DNA of 64,000 bases from Rickettsiella endosymbiont of Rhagonycha lignosa. GTDB lineage: Bacteria > Pseudomonadota > Gammaproteobacteria > Diplorickettsiales > Diplorickettsiaceae. The notes beneath the pieces were generated by a model. The model was given only the letters and a program-made list of their open reading frames with translations. It searched no databases and had not been told where the DNA came from. The stretch is from contig NZ_OZ035011.1 in the NCBI RefSeq assembly GCF_964031165.1, positions 285,001 to 349,000 on the forward strand. The letters run 5' to 3'. The translations under genes and the position numbers were made by a program. Shown in pieces: positions 50,080 to 59,001 of the stretch. Every line of letters starts with the position of its first letter. The first letter of the stretch is position 1.

Positions 50080-52002
50080 TTATGGTTGCGATACTTTAAA
50101 ATGATTATTATTGGTTTGCTGTTCTTGGCAGTGAGTTTGTATAAATTGTAATAAATGGTTGTAAATAATTTCTGAATGTATGGAAGCTGCTGCTCTATGC
50201 TTCACTAAACACAGGATATGTTCTTGGAGTGTCGTATTCAATAATTCGACTGAAACTGATCTAGTTTGTTTTGGTTGTTGAAAAAAACCGTTGGTTGGAT
50301 ATTTTGGGTCAGCAGCAATAATCTTTTCAAGATGATTAATCAGCCGATTAATTTTATCTTGAAGGATATGCCCCTCAGGACCTGATATTTCAGCAAACTG
50401 TTTGGAAATAGTTAATATTCTCTTATATTCCTTATGAAGTTGATTTTTACTTCCAGGTAAAAAAGTATCCTTTTGCCATTTCTCGTTTTCATCGCAAATA
50501 TGAAATTTAACAAGCTCACGCAAAAGATTTGCGTAAAATAAGCTTTCATTCGGTTTATCAGTATTGTGTATTATTTCTTCAATTTTATTAAAATTATTTG
50601 AAGAATTTTGTTTGTTAATTATTTGTGGGATGAGATTTAAAAAATTCGTTGCCATAGCATCAAGATTAAAAGCTTCAAGGCCGTAATAATAATCCATAGT
50701 TTCTTCTATAAATAAACTTTGTAGATCCTTAGCTTCCAGAATAGCTGTTGAGTAGGTGGGGTAGGCTTCAGCTCTTTTTTGTGAACTAATTGTTTTTAGA
50801 GTTCTCTGGTTAGAGAGTAATAATAAGTTTAATTTCTTATCTATATTTTCGAATTGTGCAATATCAACCGCATTTTTATTGGATGTTAAGCCGGTTAATT
50901 CTTTTGCGATAGTTAACCAGGAAAGTTGGGTTAATAAGGTGTGATTTGAACTATCTTTAGAAGAAACTTGAAGTTGCTGACTGAGATCAAAAAATAATCG
51001 GGCATAAAATCTATATGAATTCTCAATAGATGCTTTATTGAGAATGTTTTTGAAGTGTTTTTCCGTTTGCTGTAATTTTTTCTCTTCTAATTTTAATAGG
51101 TCATTAATTGGGACTTTTACTTTGCTTGGGGAGATGTATGATTTTTTACCAATTGAACTTTCATGGTTAGTCAGGTCATTAGATGGTTGAGGCGGGTTGT
51201 TAACACTTTCTGTGGTAGTAATCTTTTTTTTCTTAAGATTAGATGCCTCTGAGGGATCGAAAGATTTTCGCTTGGCTGGTTTTTTTATTTTAGAAAAATC
51301 ATCTAATTCATCTTGAATATCTTTTATGCGTTGCCTTGTGAAGGTTGCATCTTCTTGTTGATTCAATTGCACATAAAACTTAAAGGACTTTTCCAAGCAT
51401 GCTATAATAGTAGAAAGTAAATTCTTTTTATGAACATAGTCATACTTATCAGTAATTTTAGATAAATTTTCTGATTCCTTAATTAATGTTTCAGCAAAAT
51501 TGTAAAAATAAGTCGCTTTAAGCTGTAATGTAAATTTTTTATGCCAGGCAAGTAAATAATCGTCTATTCTCTTGCATAGATCGCGAAAATCTTTGCGTAA
51601 ATCTTTATTAGTAATTTTTTCGATACAAAGCTTAAATTTTTCATTCTCGGACCCTAAAGCTGTCAAGGATTCGGTAAGTTCTTTTAACTTTTTATTATTG
51701 CTTAATACAACATCCTCATTTGTTGGATTTTGGGGGATATCATTAAACTGAGATTGAATGTTACCGAGCCAAGCTTCTAAATAATAAGATTCGAGTAAAT
51801 TGCTAATATTATTTTTTTTTCGATTATGCTCAATTAATTCCATAATCTCTACATATTTCCGTCCGCAATTTTTAAAGCTTATATTCTTCTCATGGGGATT
51901 GTCCCAGCTCTTCAATGCATCGTTAAATTCGCGATTAGCGGCTTCTAGGAAATTGTGTAAATGTAGCTCTATTTTGGCTATTTTTGTTTTCATGGAATCC
52001 AT
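50080..52002 (-). CDS. Orphan helical protein with bipartite NLS-like motif, 640 aa
   Basis: No family recognised. The protein is hydrophilic and helix-rich throughout, without signal peptide or membrane span, in two halves joined by a polar linker (about residues 235-305). The linker opens with KKPAKRK, ten residues, then KKKK, a textbook bipartite nuclear localisation pattern, and continues with Ser/Asn/Thr-rich sequence. The second half repeats helical LxxL-type heptads. Such a protein in a likely intracellular bacterium suggests a secreted, nucleus-targeted effector; this is inference. ATG 51993 is an alternative start. Confidence 0.65.
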   Translation of the reverse strand: MDSMKTKIAKIELHLHNFLEAANREFNDALKSWDNPHEKNISFKNCGRKYVEIMELIEHNRKKNNISNLLESYYLEAWLGNIQSQFNDIPQNPTNEDVVLSNNKKLKELTESLTALGSENEKFKLCIEKITNKDLRKDFRDLCKRIDDYLLAWHKKFTLQLKATYFYNFAETLIKESENLSKITDKYDYVHKKNLLSTIIACLEKSFKFYVQLNQQEDATFTRQRIKDIQDELDDFSKIKKPAKRKSFDPSEASNLKKKKITTTESVNNPPQPSNDLTNHESSIGKKSYISPSKVKVPINDLLKLEEKKLQQTEKHFKNILNKASIENSYRFYARLFFDLSQQLQVSSKDSSNHTLLTQLSWLTIAKELTGLTSNKNAVDIAQFENIDKKLNLLLLSNQRTLKTISSQKRAEAYPTYSTAILEAKDLQSLFIEETMDYYYGLEAFNLDAMATNFLNLIPQIINKQNSSNNFNKIEEIIHNTDKPNESLFYANLLRELVKFHICDENEKWQKDTFLPGSKNQLHKEYKRILTISKQFAEISGPEGHILQDKINRLINHLEKIIAADPKYPTNGFFQQPKQTRSVSVELLNTTLQEHILCLVKHRAAASIHSEIIYNHLLQFIQTHCQEQQTNNNHFKVSQP

Positions 52003-52020
52003 TTTCTTAAAGCTTAGTTA

Positions 52021-52584
52021 ATTAAATACTAACAATAAAAACTTAAATATTTATTAAGCACACTATAAAAAATTGAGAGATTTTCTGAGGAATGACGATT
52101 ATTTAATAAAGAAAAAAAGCAATAAATTTGTGTGAATAATAAAATTTTTACAGTTCACAATCTTACTTTAGCTAAATGTCCCCCAGTTTAGGATGTTAAA
52201 AATATTTAGCTAATGTTGAGTCATAAGAAATTTAAGTGGTTTTTAATTTGATATTTTGTTTGTGCATCTGATAACCTATATAAATTTGTGAAAGTAATAT
52301 TTTAAACATCGAGTCTAGATCGAATGCCTTTTCTTCTTAGCAAAGGCTTTCTCTGATAATGACATGAAAATTTTTAAAATTTATGACTTTTAAATCTCAA
52401 AGGGATCTTTTGGAACGATAATTTTGCATAATGATCCGATGAATCAAAAAAGTTCATTTGTTTAGCCATTGCAGATATTTATTTTTTCAATAATCCCATT
52501 ATACAACTTTTATCGTAGAGCCGTATTTAATAAGATTTTAATGTTTACAAAGTAAAATATAATTTTATGTCTTAAGAGTAGTGT
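52021..52584. other. Intergenic region between two divergent orphan genes; no gene seen
   Basis: About 560 bp of AT-rich sequence between the divergent 640-aa and 870-aa genes. I find no ORF, tRNA, strong terminator or copy of the dispersed repeat here. It must hold the promoters of both genes, but no convincing -35/-10 pair stands out. Confidence 0.6.
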
Positions 52585-55197
52585 ATGCAGGTACCTCCCT
52601 CCATAATAAATCCGGATTCATTAGGAAAGCCATGCGAAGATGTGCTTAAAATTTTAAATTATTTTACTGATTTTATTTGCAACATAAAGGCTAATGTTAC
52701 AGATTCTCCCCATTTTAAAGAAGACGCAATTAAGGTTATTAATTGTCTAAAATTTATCAAGATCAACTTAGAGTTTATTGGTTATGTCGTTGAAAACCGA
52801 ACAGATTCTCGACTTTACCGGGATAAGACCGATAAAGCAAAAGGAGTTATTCGAGACTTTTATGGCACAAGTTTCCATGTAAATTCTTACTGTACTAGTG
52901 TTGACGCTCAATCTGCATTAGAAAACTTAGTTCTACAGATTGAAAACGCTATAACAGCCATGAGAAAAGTTGGTAAATTAGAAGCTTTTTGTCGTGAATT
53001 GCAATTTGATAAAGATACCGGTTGTATTGAGGCTCGTACGGCAAAAGCACTTTCATTTGCAGCTGCTTGCTTGAGTAGTTCTTCTCATCATTTAGATCAG
53101 TTAATGGAGCAATGTCAATTTATTCCCGAAGATGATGCTACAAAGATGCTAGAAAAATCAATCAATTTTTTTAAACCTTATATTGGACAAGCATGTATCT
53201 GGCAAAATAAAGATTATATTATCGATGAAAGCTTAATTAGGCAGTATTTAACTGAAGTTTTTGGCATCGAGTTTCCTGCCAAAGAAATTGAAATCATTAA
53301 AAATTTATTTGAGGGATTTACTCTTATTGAAAAAGCAGAATATTTAAAATCGCCACTTACAATAGAATCTTTTGAAGCCTATCTTTTTTTATTAGAAGAA
53401 ATAGAAAAAATGAACGAAATGGAGCAGGTTAATTTAAAGATGAGAGAAAAGCTTCATTTTTTTAATGCAAATATTGGGATATATTTCTGTACATTTGCTT
53501 TTACTTCGATAATTCTTTCAATAGCGATAGCAGGAATAGCGGCAATAGCAATAGGGTCAGTTTTTATGCCTTGGTTGCTATTAGGACTCATCATTACTTC
53601 AGGTTTAGGTTGTATAGGTCTTTATTTTATATGGTTGATGGGAGAAGAACCAAATTTATCCATAGTGTTACTTATTATGATGGCTGCCCCGGTGATAGGC
53701 ATTGTATTAGCAGGAGCAATAACAGGAGTGATACTAGATTTTATAGTTAGTGTAATCACTTCCTTTGGAATTTTTATTTCCAATAAGGAAATTTTTTTAT
53801 TTAAAAAACATCAGGACTTTGTTATTAACAAAAATCTATTGTTAACGCGATATATTGATGACTATTTTGAAGGTAAAGACAATAAATTATCTGTAAAATT
53901 AATTAGTTTATTCAATGAGTATCTAACTCAAAAAGGTGAATTAACAGAAAAAGAATCGGCTTTTTTACAAGTTATAAATAAGGAATATATTTATTATCCT
54001 GAGATTAATATAGATGAAATTTGGAGAGAAGGGGTAAAATCTTGGCATCATTATCGTTATTTACGACAAAATAATAGTCCCGATATTCTATTCGTAATAA
54101 GTGATTTATTGTGTAGTAATCGATTATTTGAAGGATCGCTTACTGCTTTAAATGAGAGTTCAATTGCACAAATAAGAGCAAATTTTACCATAGTAGAGGA
54201 AACTATTTTAAATAATGAAGCCTTAGCTAAGGTAATTAAACCAAAAGATTGGCAATTATTTATCGAACAATTGCAAGATTTAAATTATCGTGCTCTTTTG
54301 CGTAAACCTGTTTCAAATCAGATTTCTTGTCCAACTTATAAGTTTGTCCACTGCACAGGGGAAATAGTACCTTACCAAGGAAAAAGATGTCCAAAGGAAG
54401 AATATACGCATACCAAGAAAACATCGACTACCTTAATTTCTTCAAAAAAAAATACACAACTTTTTGGAGCACACCATAATATCCCATCTAATTTGGTAGG
54501 TTTGTTGTTTCATCAAGGAAAATGTAAGGTTAAAGCCAGACTCCTTAAAGATTCAGGGACTTATCAGCATGCTTGGATAGGTAATGAGGAAGCTGTAAAA
54601 AGTTATAGTGCTTGTATGCAAGCAATTAATGAAATTGATGAAATTTCATTCAAAGATAAAATTCAAAATACAACACGAACCAATGAAGTACTAGCAAAAT
54701 TGAATAAAGAGGCATTATTGGCCATTGTGATAGCAGGGCGGGATACAACAGAAGCACGTCAATTAGGTATCTCAAGACAATGTGAGATTAAAAATAAATT
54801 TTCTATCGTTCTACCTATTATCTTTTATGATTCCTCACAGAAATCTATAAAGCCTTATGAATGGGAAAAAAATACACTGGATTTGAATGAGCGCAAAAAA
54901 CTTAATCTGAAGAACCTTAACTATGAGTGTTTAAATAGGAATTGGAAACACGGCTTTTTTCATAGTGCTGTTTTTCCAAGTAAACAGCCTAAACTGGTTA
55001 AATTTTTTACTTCTAAAATAAAAAAATTAGAGCTAGATGAAGAAAATAATTATTTTAGCTGGGCTAAAGTGGAACAAGAAATAAAAGATAAACTTATTAA
55101 AAAATGTAATCAGAATAAATTTTTTAGAATCTTAAAAGGACGTTCAGACGATACTACCCTATTCTATCAGGATATGTTGAATAAATTAAGATCATAA
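52585..55197 (+). CDS. Orphan membrane protein with C-terminal domain, 870 aa
   Basis: No family recognised with confidence. The first 290 residues are helical and soluble-looking; residues about 297-350 and 355-395 form two hydrophobic blocks (several spans), and the last 470 residues are hydrophilic. The C-terminal part has SCPTYKFVHCTGEIVPYQG near residue 590 and GAHHNIPSNLVGLLF then LKDSGTYQHAWIGNEEAV near 635-670, a run that resembles conserved segments of Legionella-type effector families from memory. Soluble-hydrophobic-soluble layout fits a membrane-inserting effector or toxin. Function unknown. Confidence 0.7.
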   Translation: MQVPPSIINPDSLGKPCEDVLKILNYFTDFICNIKANVTDSPHFKEDAIKVINCLKFIKINLEFIGYVVENRTDSRLYRDKTDKAKGVIRDFYGTSFHVNSYCTSVDAQSALENLVLQIENAITAMRKVGKLEAFCRELQFDKDTGCIEARTAKALSFAAACLSSSSHHLDQLMEQCQFIPEDDATKMLEKSINFFKPYIGQACIWQNKDYIIDESLIRQYLTEVFGIEFPAKEIEIIKNLFEGFTLIEKAEYLKSPLTIESFEAYLFLLEEIEKMNEMEQVNLKMREKLHFFNANIGIYFCTFAFTSIILSIAIAGIAAIAIGSVFMPWLLLGLIITSGLGCIGLYFIWLMGEEPNLSIVLLIMMAAPVIGIVLAGAITGVILDFIVSVITSFGIFISNKEIFLFKKHQDFVINKNLLLTRYIDDYFEGKDNKLSVKLISLFNEYLTQKGELTEKESAFLQVINKEYIYYPEINIDEIWREGVKSWHHYRYLRQNNSPDILFVISDLLCSNRLFEGSLTALNESSIAQIRANFTIVEETILNNEALAKVIKPKDWQLFIEQLQDLNYRALLRKPVSNQISCPTYKFVHCTGEIVPYQGKRCPKEEYTHTKKTSTTLISSKKNTQLFGAHHNIPSNLVGLLFHQGKCKVKARLLKDSGTYQHAWIGNEEAVKSYSACMQAINEIDEISFKDKIQNTTRTNEVLAKLNKEALLAIVIAGRDTTEARQLGISRQCEIKNKFSIVLPIIFYDSSQKSIKPYEWEKNTLDLNERKKLNLKNLNYECLNRNWKHGFFHSAVFPSKQPKLVKFFTSKIKKLELDEENNYFSWAKVEQEIKDKLIKKCNQNKFFRILKGRSDDTTLFYQDMLNKLRS

Positions 55198-55438
55198 GAA
55201 CTTTAAAAGTAAGTTCTGTTTGCTTATTTCTGAATAAAACGATGGTCATTATTATGCTTTGTAAAGTTCTTTTGCTAGAATCGCGTTAAAATCAAGAAGC
55301 CATTCATAAGTGGTTATCGCTAAATAATCAGCTTAAATCAAGCATAAAAGTTTGTTTTCTCGCTAAACTTGAAAAACCCATTCGCCTATTCTACACAGAT
55401 GTGTATATACTTTAAATTTAGAACTAATTGAGTAAGAA

Positions 55439-56077
55439 ATGTTAGGTGATTTTTCTTTAGGCCAAAAAATAATACTCTGGGTGATACCCTTACTCTTCGC
55501 TATTACCGTGCATGAGACCGCACATGGTTGGGTTGCTTCGAAATGCGGAGACCCAACGGCTAAATTATTAGGTCGTTTAACCTTGAACCCTCTGAAGCAT
55601 ATCGATCCTATAGGTACAATTATTGTACCCGCCATTCTTTTTTCCCTCGGTGGTTTTATATTTGGGTGGGCTAAGCCCGTGCCCATAACTTGGCAAAATC
55701 TAAGAAATCCGCGACGTGATATGGCTTTAGTGGCTGCGGCAGGTCCTTTAGCGAATCTATTTATGGCCTTTTTATGGGTGGGCATCGCCAAAGTGGCGAT
55801 GGCATTCGATAATTCCCCAATTATTTATATGGCCCAGATTGGCGTGACAATAAATTTGGTATTAATGTTATTAAATCTGATTCCAATCCCGCCTCTCGAT
55901 GGCAGTCGTGTGGTGGCGAGTTTTTTGTCACCGAAAATGGCTTATCAGTTCAATAAATTAGAGGTGTATGGTTTTCTTATTTTAGTGCTGTTATTAGCCA
56001 GTGGTATTTTAGGCAGGGTCTTAGGGCCGCTATTACAAGGATTATTATCGGTTTTCTTTAGATTTTTTGGTTTATAA
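55439..56077 (+). CDS. Site-2 protease family (M50) membrane metalloprotease
   Basis: Intramembrane zinc protease family of 212 residues with about five membrane spans. The zinc site HETAHG is near residue 23 and the third-ligand motif NLIPIPPLDGSRV near 142. There is no PDZ domain, so it belongs to the small M50 branch rather than RseP. It begins the run with scpA and the SDR gene, with scpA starting 17 bp after its stop. Its substrate is not known. Confidence 0.9.
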   Translation: MLGDFSLGQKIILWVIPLLFAITVHETAHGWVASKCGDPTAKLLGRLTLNPLKHIDPIGTIIVPAILFSLGGFIFGWAKPVPITWQNLRNPRRDMALVAAAGPLANLFMAFLWVGIAKVAMAFDNSPIIYMAQIGVTINLVLMLLNLIPIPPLDGSRVVASFLSPKMAYQFNKLEVYGFLILVLLLASGILGRVLGPLLQGLLSVFFRFFGL

Positions 56078-56093
56078 CGATTACACTGGCGCT

Positions 56094-56912
56094 ATGACAG
56101 AACACAATCTTGCTACAACATTGGCCGATGCGCCTATTGCCACTGTACGTGGCCAACCGTTGATTCAGTTGCCTAGTGATCTATATATCCCACCCCAAGC
56201 CCTAGAAGTACTTTTAGAGGCGTTTACAGGGCCTTTAGATTTACTTTTATATCTAATAAAAAAGCAAAATTTTGATATTTTAGATATTCCGGTTGCCGAA
56301 ATAACACGTCAATATATGCAATATATTGAATTGATGCAGGTATTGGAAATTGAATTAGCTGCAGAATATTTGGTCATGGCGGCCATATTGACTGAAATTA
56401 AATCACGATTACTTTTACCTAAGCCTGCTGAAACACCAACCAATGATGATGAAATGGATCCGCGTGCTGAGCTCATTCGGCGTTTACAGGAGTATGAACG
56501 GACTAAACAAGCCGCACAAAGACTAGAAGAATTGCCACGTTTAGGCCGGGATGTTTTTTTAGCGATGGCTGAAGCAGGCCTGCCACTTGCCTCGGCAGAA
56601 AACCCTAGACAAGTCCCGCTCTTAGCTTTAGAGGAATTGGTAGAGGCTTTCCAAGCGGTTTTAGCTAGAGCTGCTTTAAAGAAACATCATGCCATTACTG
56701 AAGAACCGTTGTCGATTAAGGATCGGATGTCGCAAATTTTGCAGAAAATGACAATTCAAACCACTATTAAGTTTACGGAGTTGTTTAAATGTGAAGAAGG
56801 TCGCATGGGGGTTGTAGTGACTTTTATGGCTTTATTAGAATTATGGCGACAATCCTTAATTGAACTTTCACAAACCCAGCCTTTTGCAGAGATTGAAGTG
56901 CGAGGGGTATGA
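56094..56912 (+). CDS. scpA: Segregation and condensation protein A
   Basis: Kleisin subunit that joins SMC and ScpB in chromosome condensation. The 272-residue reading from ATG 56094 has the kleisin N-terminal box FTGPLDLLLYLIKKQNFDILDIPVAEIT near residue 45 and the C-terminal winged-helix VVVTFMALLELWRQSLIE. The longer TTG 56067 reading overlaps the M50 gene end and is less likely. scpB usually follows, but here an SDR gene starts within the scpA stop codon (ATGA overlap). Confidence 0.93.
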   Translation: MTEHNLATTLADAPIATVRGQPLIQLPSDLYIPPQALEVLLEAFTGPLDLLLYLIKKQNFDILDIPVAEITRQYMQYIELMQVLEIELAAEYLVMAAILTEIKSRLLLPKPAETPTNDDEMDPRAELIRRLQEYERTKQAAQRLEELPRLGRDVFLAMAEAGLPLASAENPRQVPLLALEELVEAFQAVLARAALKKHHAITEEPLSIKDRMSQILQKMTIQTTIKFTELFKCEEGRMGVVVTFMALLELWRQSLIELSQTQPFAEIEVRGV

Positions 56913-57661
56913 TGTTTCAAAATAAAACAATAATAATAACAGGCGGAGCATCAGGAATAGGCGCGGCAACAGTTACGTTATTTAGTCGTGCAGGAGCGAA
57001 CGTTTACATACTCGATAAAAAAAAGCTGATAGATGATTCATCATTGTCGATTCATTATTTAGAATGTGATGTTTCGAATGCTAAGCAGGTTAAGTCGGCT
57101 TTTTATACCATTCTTCAGAAAAATCCAACGATTGATTATCTTTTTTGTAATGCCGGTATACATTTATTCGCCAATATCGAAGAAAGTTCTTATGAAGCGA
57201 TGCAAAAAGTTTTTGCAACCAATTTATTAGGTACGATTTATTGTTTGCAGCAAGTATTACCTAGCATGAAACAACAAAGATTTGGATCGATCGTTTTAAT
57301 GGCTTCGGATCAAGCGTTTATTGCCAAAGAACAATGTGCGATTTATGGAGCTAGCAAAGCCGCTATTGCTCAATTAGCTAAAAGTACCGCACTAGATTAT
57401 GCACAATATGGAATCCGCGTTAATTGTGTTTGTCCCGGCACGATCGATACGCCGATGTACCAAGCTGTTTTAGAACAATTTCAGCAAAAAAATGGCTTAA
57501 GTGTGTCATCAATTCGAGATCAGGTCGCAGAAAAATTACCCTTGCGACGCGTGGGAAAATCTGAGGAGGTGGCGCAAGTGGTTAGTTTCTTATGCAGTGA
57601 AGCCGCTTCTTTTATGACGGGTGCATTAGTTAATGTCGATGGCGGCTATACTATTCAGTAA
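56909..57661 (+). CDS. Short-chain dehydrogenase/reductase
   Basis: NAD(P)-dependent oxidoreductase of 250 residues. The cofactor motif TGGASGIGAAT is at residues 11-21, the NAG motif CNAGIHLF near 81, and the catalytic Ser-Tyr-Lys as MASDQAF..YGASKAA near 135-155. C-terminal VGKSEEVAQVVSFLCSEAASFMTGALVNVDGGYTIQ is typical of classical SDRs. The substrate cannot be predicted. Its start overlaps scpA, so it shares the operon. Confidence 0.9.
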   Translation: MMFQNKTIIITGGASGIGAATVTLFSRAGANVYILDKKKLIDDSSLSIHYLECDVSNAKQVKSAFYTILQKNPTIDYLFCNAGIHLFANIEESSYEAMQKVFATNLLGTIYCLQQVLPSMKQQRFGSIVLMASDQAFIAKEQCAIYGASKAAIAQLAKSTALDYAQYGIRVNCVCPGTIDTPMYQAVLEQFQQKNGLSVSSIRDQVAEKLPLRRVGKSEEVAQVVSFLCSEAASFMTGALVNVDGGYTIQ

Positions 57662-57664
57662 AAA

Positions 57665-57785
57665 TACTCTTCGCACTTGAATTTTTGACTGTGTTGCCGC
57701 TCAATTCGCAATCCTCATGTATATTGCATACACTCCGGTTGCTTATTTTCGCGTCGCCTTGTCAAAAATCCCATTACTGTGAGTA
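57665..57785 (+). repeat. Dispersed palindrome, full-length copy (121 bp)
   Basis: TACTCTTCGCACTTGAATTT start, core CTCATGTATATTGCATACA (TGTAT..ATACA mini-palindrome), end GTCAAAAATCCCATTACTG..GAGTA. Left and right ends carry GAATTTTTGAC and GTCAAAAATCC inverted arms. It fills the gap between the convergent SDR and purine nucleoside phosphorylase genes. Confidence 0.92.
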
Positions 57786-57802
57786 TACTCTTTGCAAATA
57801 TA

Positions 57803-58630
57803 TTATTTAGCGATTTGTACGACAGCGGATTCAAGTAATCGGCTTAGATTGTCGCTCGCTTTAGCTGCAAAATGTACCGTTCCTTCGTGGGTAATTGGCT
57901 CATTACTTAGCCCAGCGGCTAAATTGGTTACTACCGATATTACAGCTACTTTTAAGCCGCAATGTCTGGCGACTATCACCTCAGGAATGGTCGACATTCC
58001 TACTACATCAGCACCTAATTTTTGAAAAGCGCGTATTTCTGCTGGAGTTTCAAAATTAGGTCCTAAAACACTGATATAAATTCCCTCGTTTAAAGGAATA
58101 GACAGTTTTTTTGCAGTTTGTTGAAAGATGTGCCGAGTATCTGGATCATAAGCATCATCCATTGGGAAGAAACGTGGGCCAAATTCTTCATCATTAGTTC
58201 CAGTAAGAGGATTCATCGGATGGAAATTAATATGGTCTGAAATTAAAACCAATTGACCTGATTTAACATTTTTATTTAAGGACCCAACCGCATTGGTCAT
58301 TATTAAAGTATGGCAGCCCAAGCATTTTAAGGTGCGGATAAATATTTTAAAGTCTTTACCTTGCATTCCTTCATAAAGATGAACACGCCCTTGGCAACAT
58401 ACCACAGGTATTTTGTTGAGATAGCCAAGTATCATTTTTCCGTGATGTCCAATGACACTGCTCACTGGAAAACCCGGGAGTTCAGCGTAGGGTATGGAGA
58501 TGCTGTCGGTAAGTTTATCAGCAATATTCGCTAACCCAGACCCTAAAACAATTCCAATCTTAGGTTGGAAATCAGTTCGACGTTCTAAAATAGATTGGGC
58601 AAGTTGCTGTGGAGAAACATTTGTTGTCAT
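57803..58630 (-). CDS. punA: Purine nucleoside phosphorylase (trimeric, PNP-I)
   Basis: Splits inosine, guanosine or xanthosine with phosphate. The 275-residue protein has the family start GIVLGSGLANIAD, RVHLYEGM near residue 84, MTNAVGSLN near 114, the GPNFETPAEIRAF and VGMSTIPEV blocks near 190-205, and a late Asn site (VVTNLAAG). This is the trimeric type, not DeoD. The symbol is by family only; xapA is an alternative. It is the first of a minus-strand run with yggX and mutY upstream. Confidence 0.9.
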   Translation of the reverse strand: MTTNVSPQQLAQSILERRTDFQPKIGIVLGSGLANIADKLTDSISIPYAELPGFPVSSVIGHHGKMILGYLNKIPVVCCQGRVHLYEGMQGKDFKIFIRTLKCLGCHTLIMTNAVGSLNKNVKSGQLVLISDHINFHPMNPLTGTNDEEFGPRFFPMDDAYDPDTRHIFQQTAKKLSIPLNEGIYISVLGPNFETPAEIRAFQKLGADVVGMSTIPEVIVARHCGLKVAVISVVTNLAAGLSNEPITHEGTVHFAAKASDNLSRLLESAVVQIAK

Positions 58631-58668
58631 AAATTACCTTTTTAGTGAGAATAGTTTTTTATATGACT

Positions 58669-58947
58669 TTAATGCGGATCACTATATCCTGGGGGAGGTG
58701 TACTTGCTGTTTCATCCGATCCAAATAAAAACTTTTCCATTTCTTTTTTTAAAAATTCGCGCGCTTGCGGCTCAAATGTACTTAAACGATATTCATTGAT
58801 GAGCATAGTCTGATGGTTTACCCATTGTTGCCAAGCAGGTTTACTAATGGATTGATAGATACGTTGACCTAATTCTCCAGGATAAGGGAGATAATCAAGT
58901 CCTTCTGCTTGGGCGTGTAACTTAATACAATAGATAGTTCGGCTCAT
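58669..58947 (-). CDS. yggX: Fe2+-trafficking protein YggX
   Basis: Small cytoplasmic protein linked to iron handling and protection of iron-sulfur clusters. The 92-residue protein begins [27 protein letters not shown] and ends with a Pro-rich tail ([10 protein letters not shown]); E. coli YggX is 91. Its usual partner mutY lies directly upstream on the same strand, as in E. coli, with a half copy of the dispersed repeat between them. Confidence 0.95.
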   Translation of the reverse strand: MSRTIYCIKLHAQAEGLDYLPYPGELGQRIYQSISKPAWQQWVNHQTMLINEYRLSTFEPQAREFLKKEMEKFLFGSDETASTPPPGYSDPH

Positions 58948-58950
58948 AAA

Positions 58951-59001
58951 TACTCTTCGTATTTGAATTTTTGTCGGTGTTGGCGCTCAGTTCGCAATCC
59001 T
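58951..59001 (+). repeat. Dispersed palindrome, left-half copy (about 51 bp)
   Basis: TACTCTTCGTATTTGAATTT to CAGTTCGCAATCCT matches the left half of the family; the right half is missing. It abuts the yggX start (58947) and overlaps the last codons of mutY, so mutY ends CRIAN within it. Confidence 0.85.
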
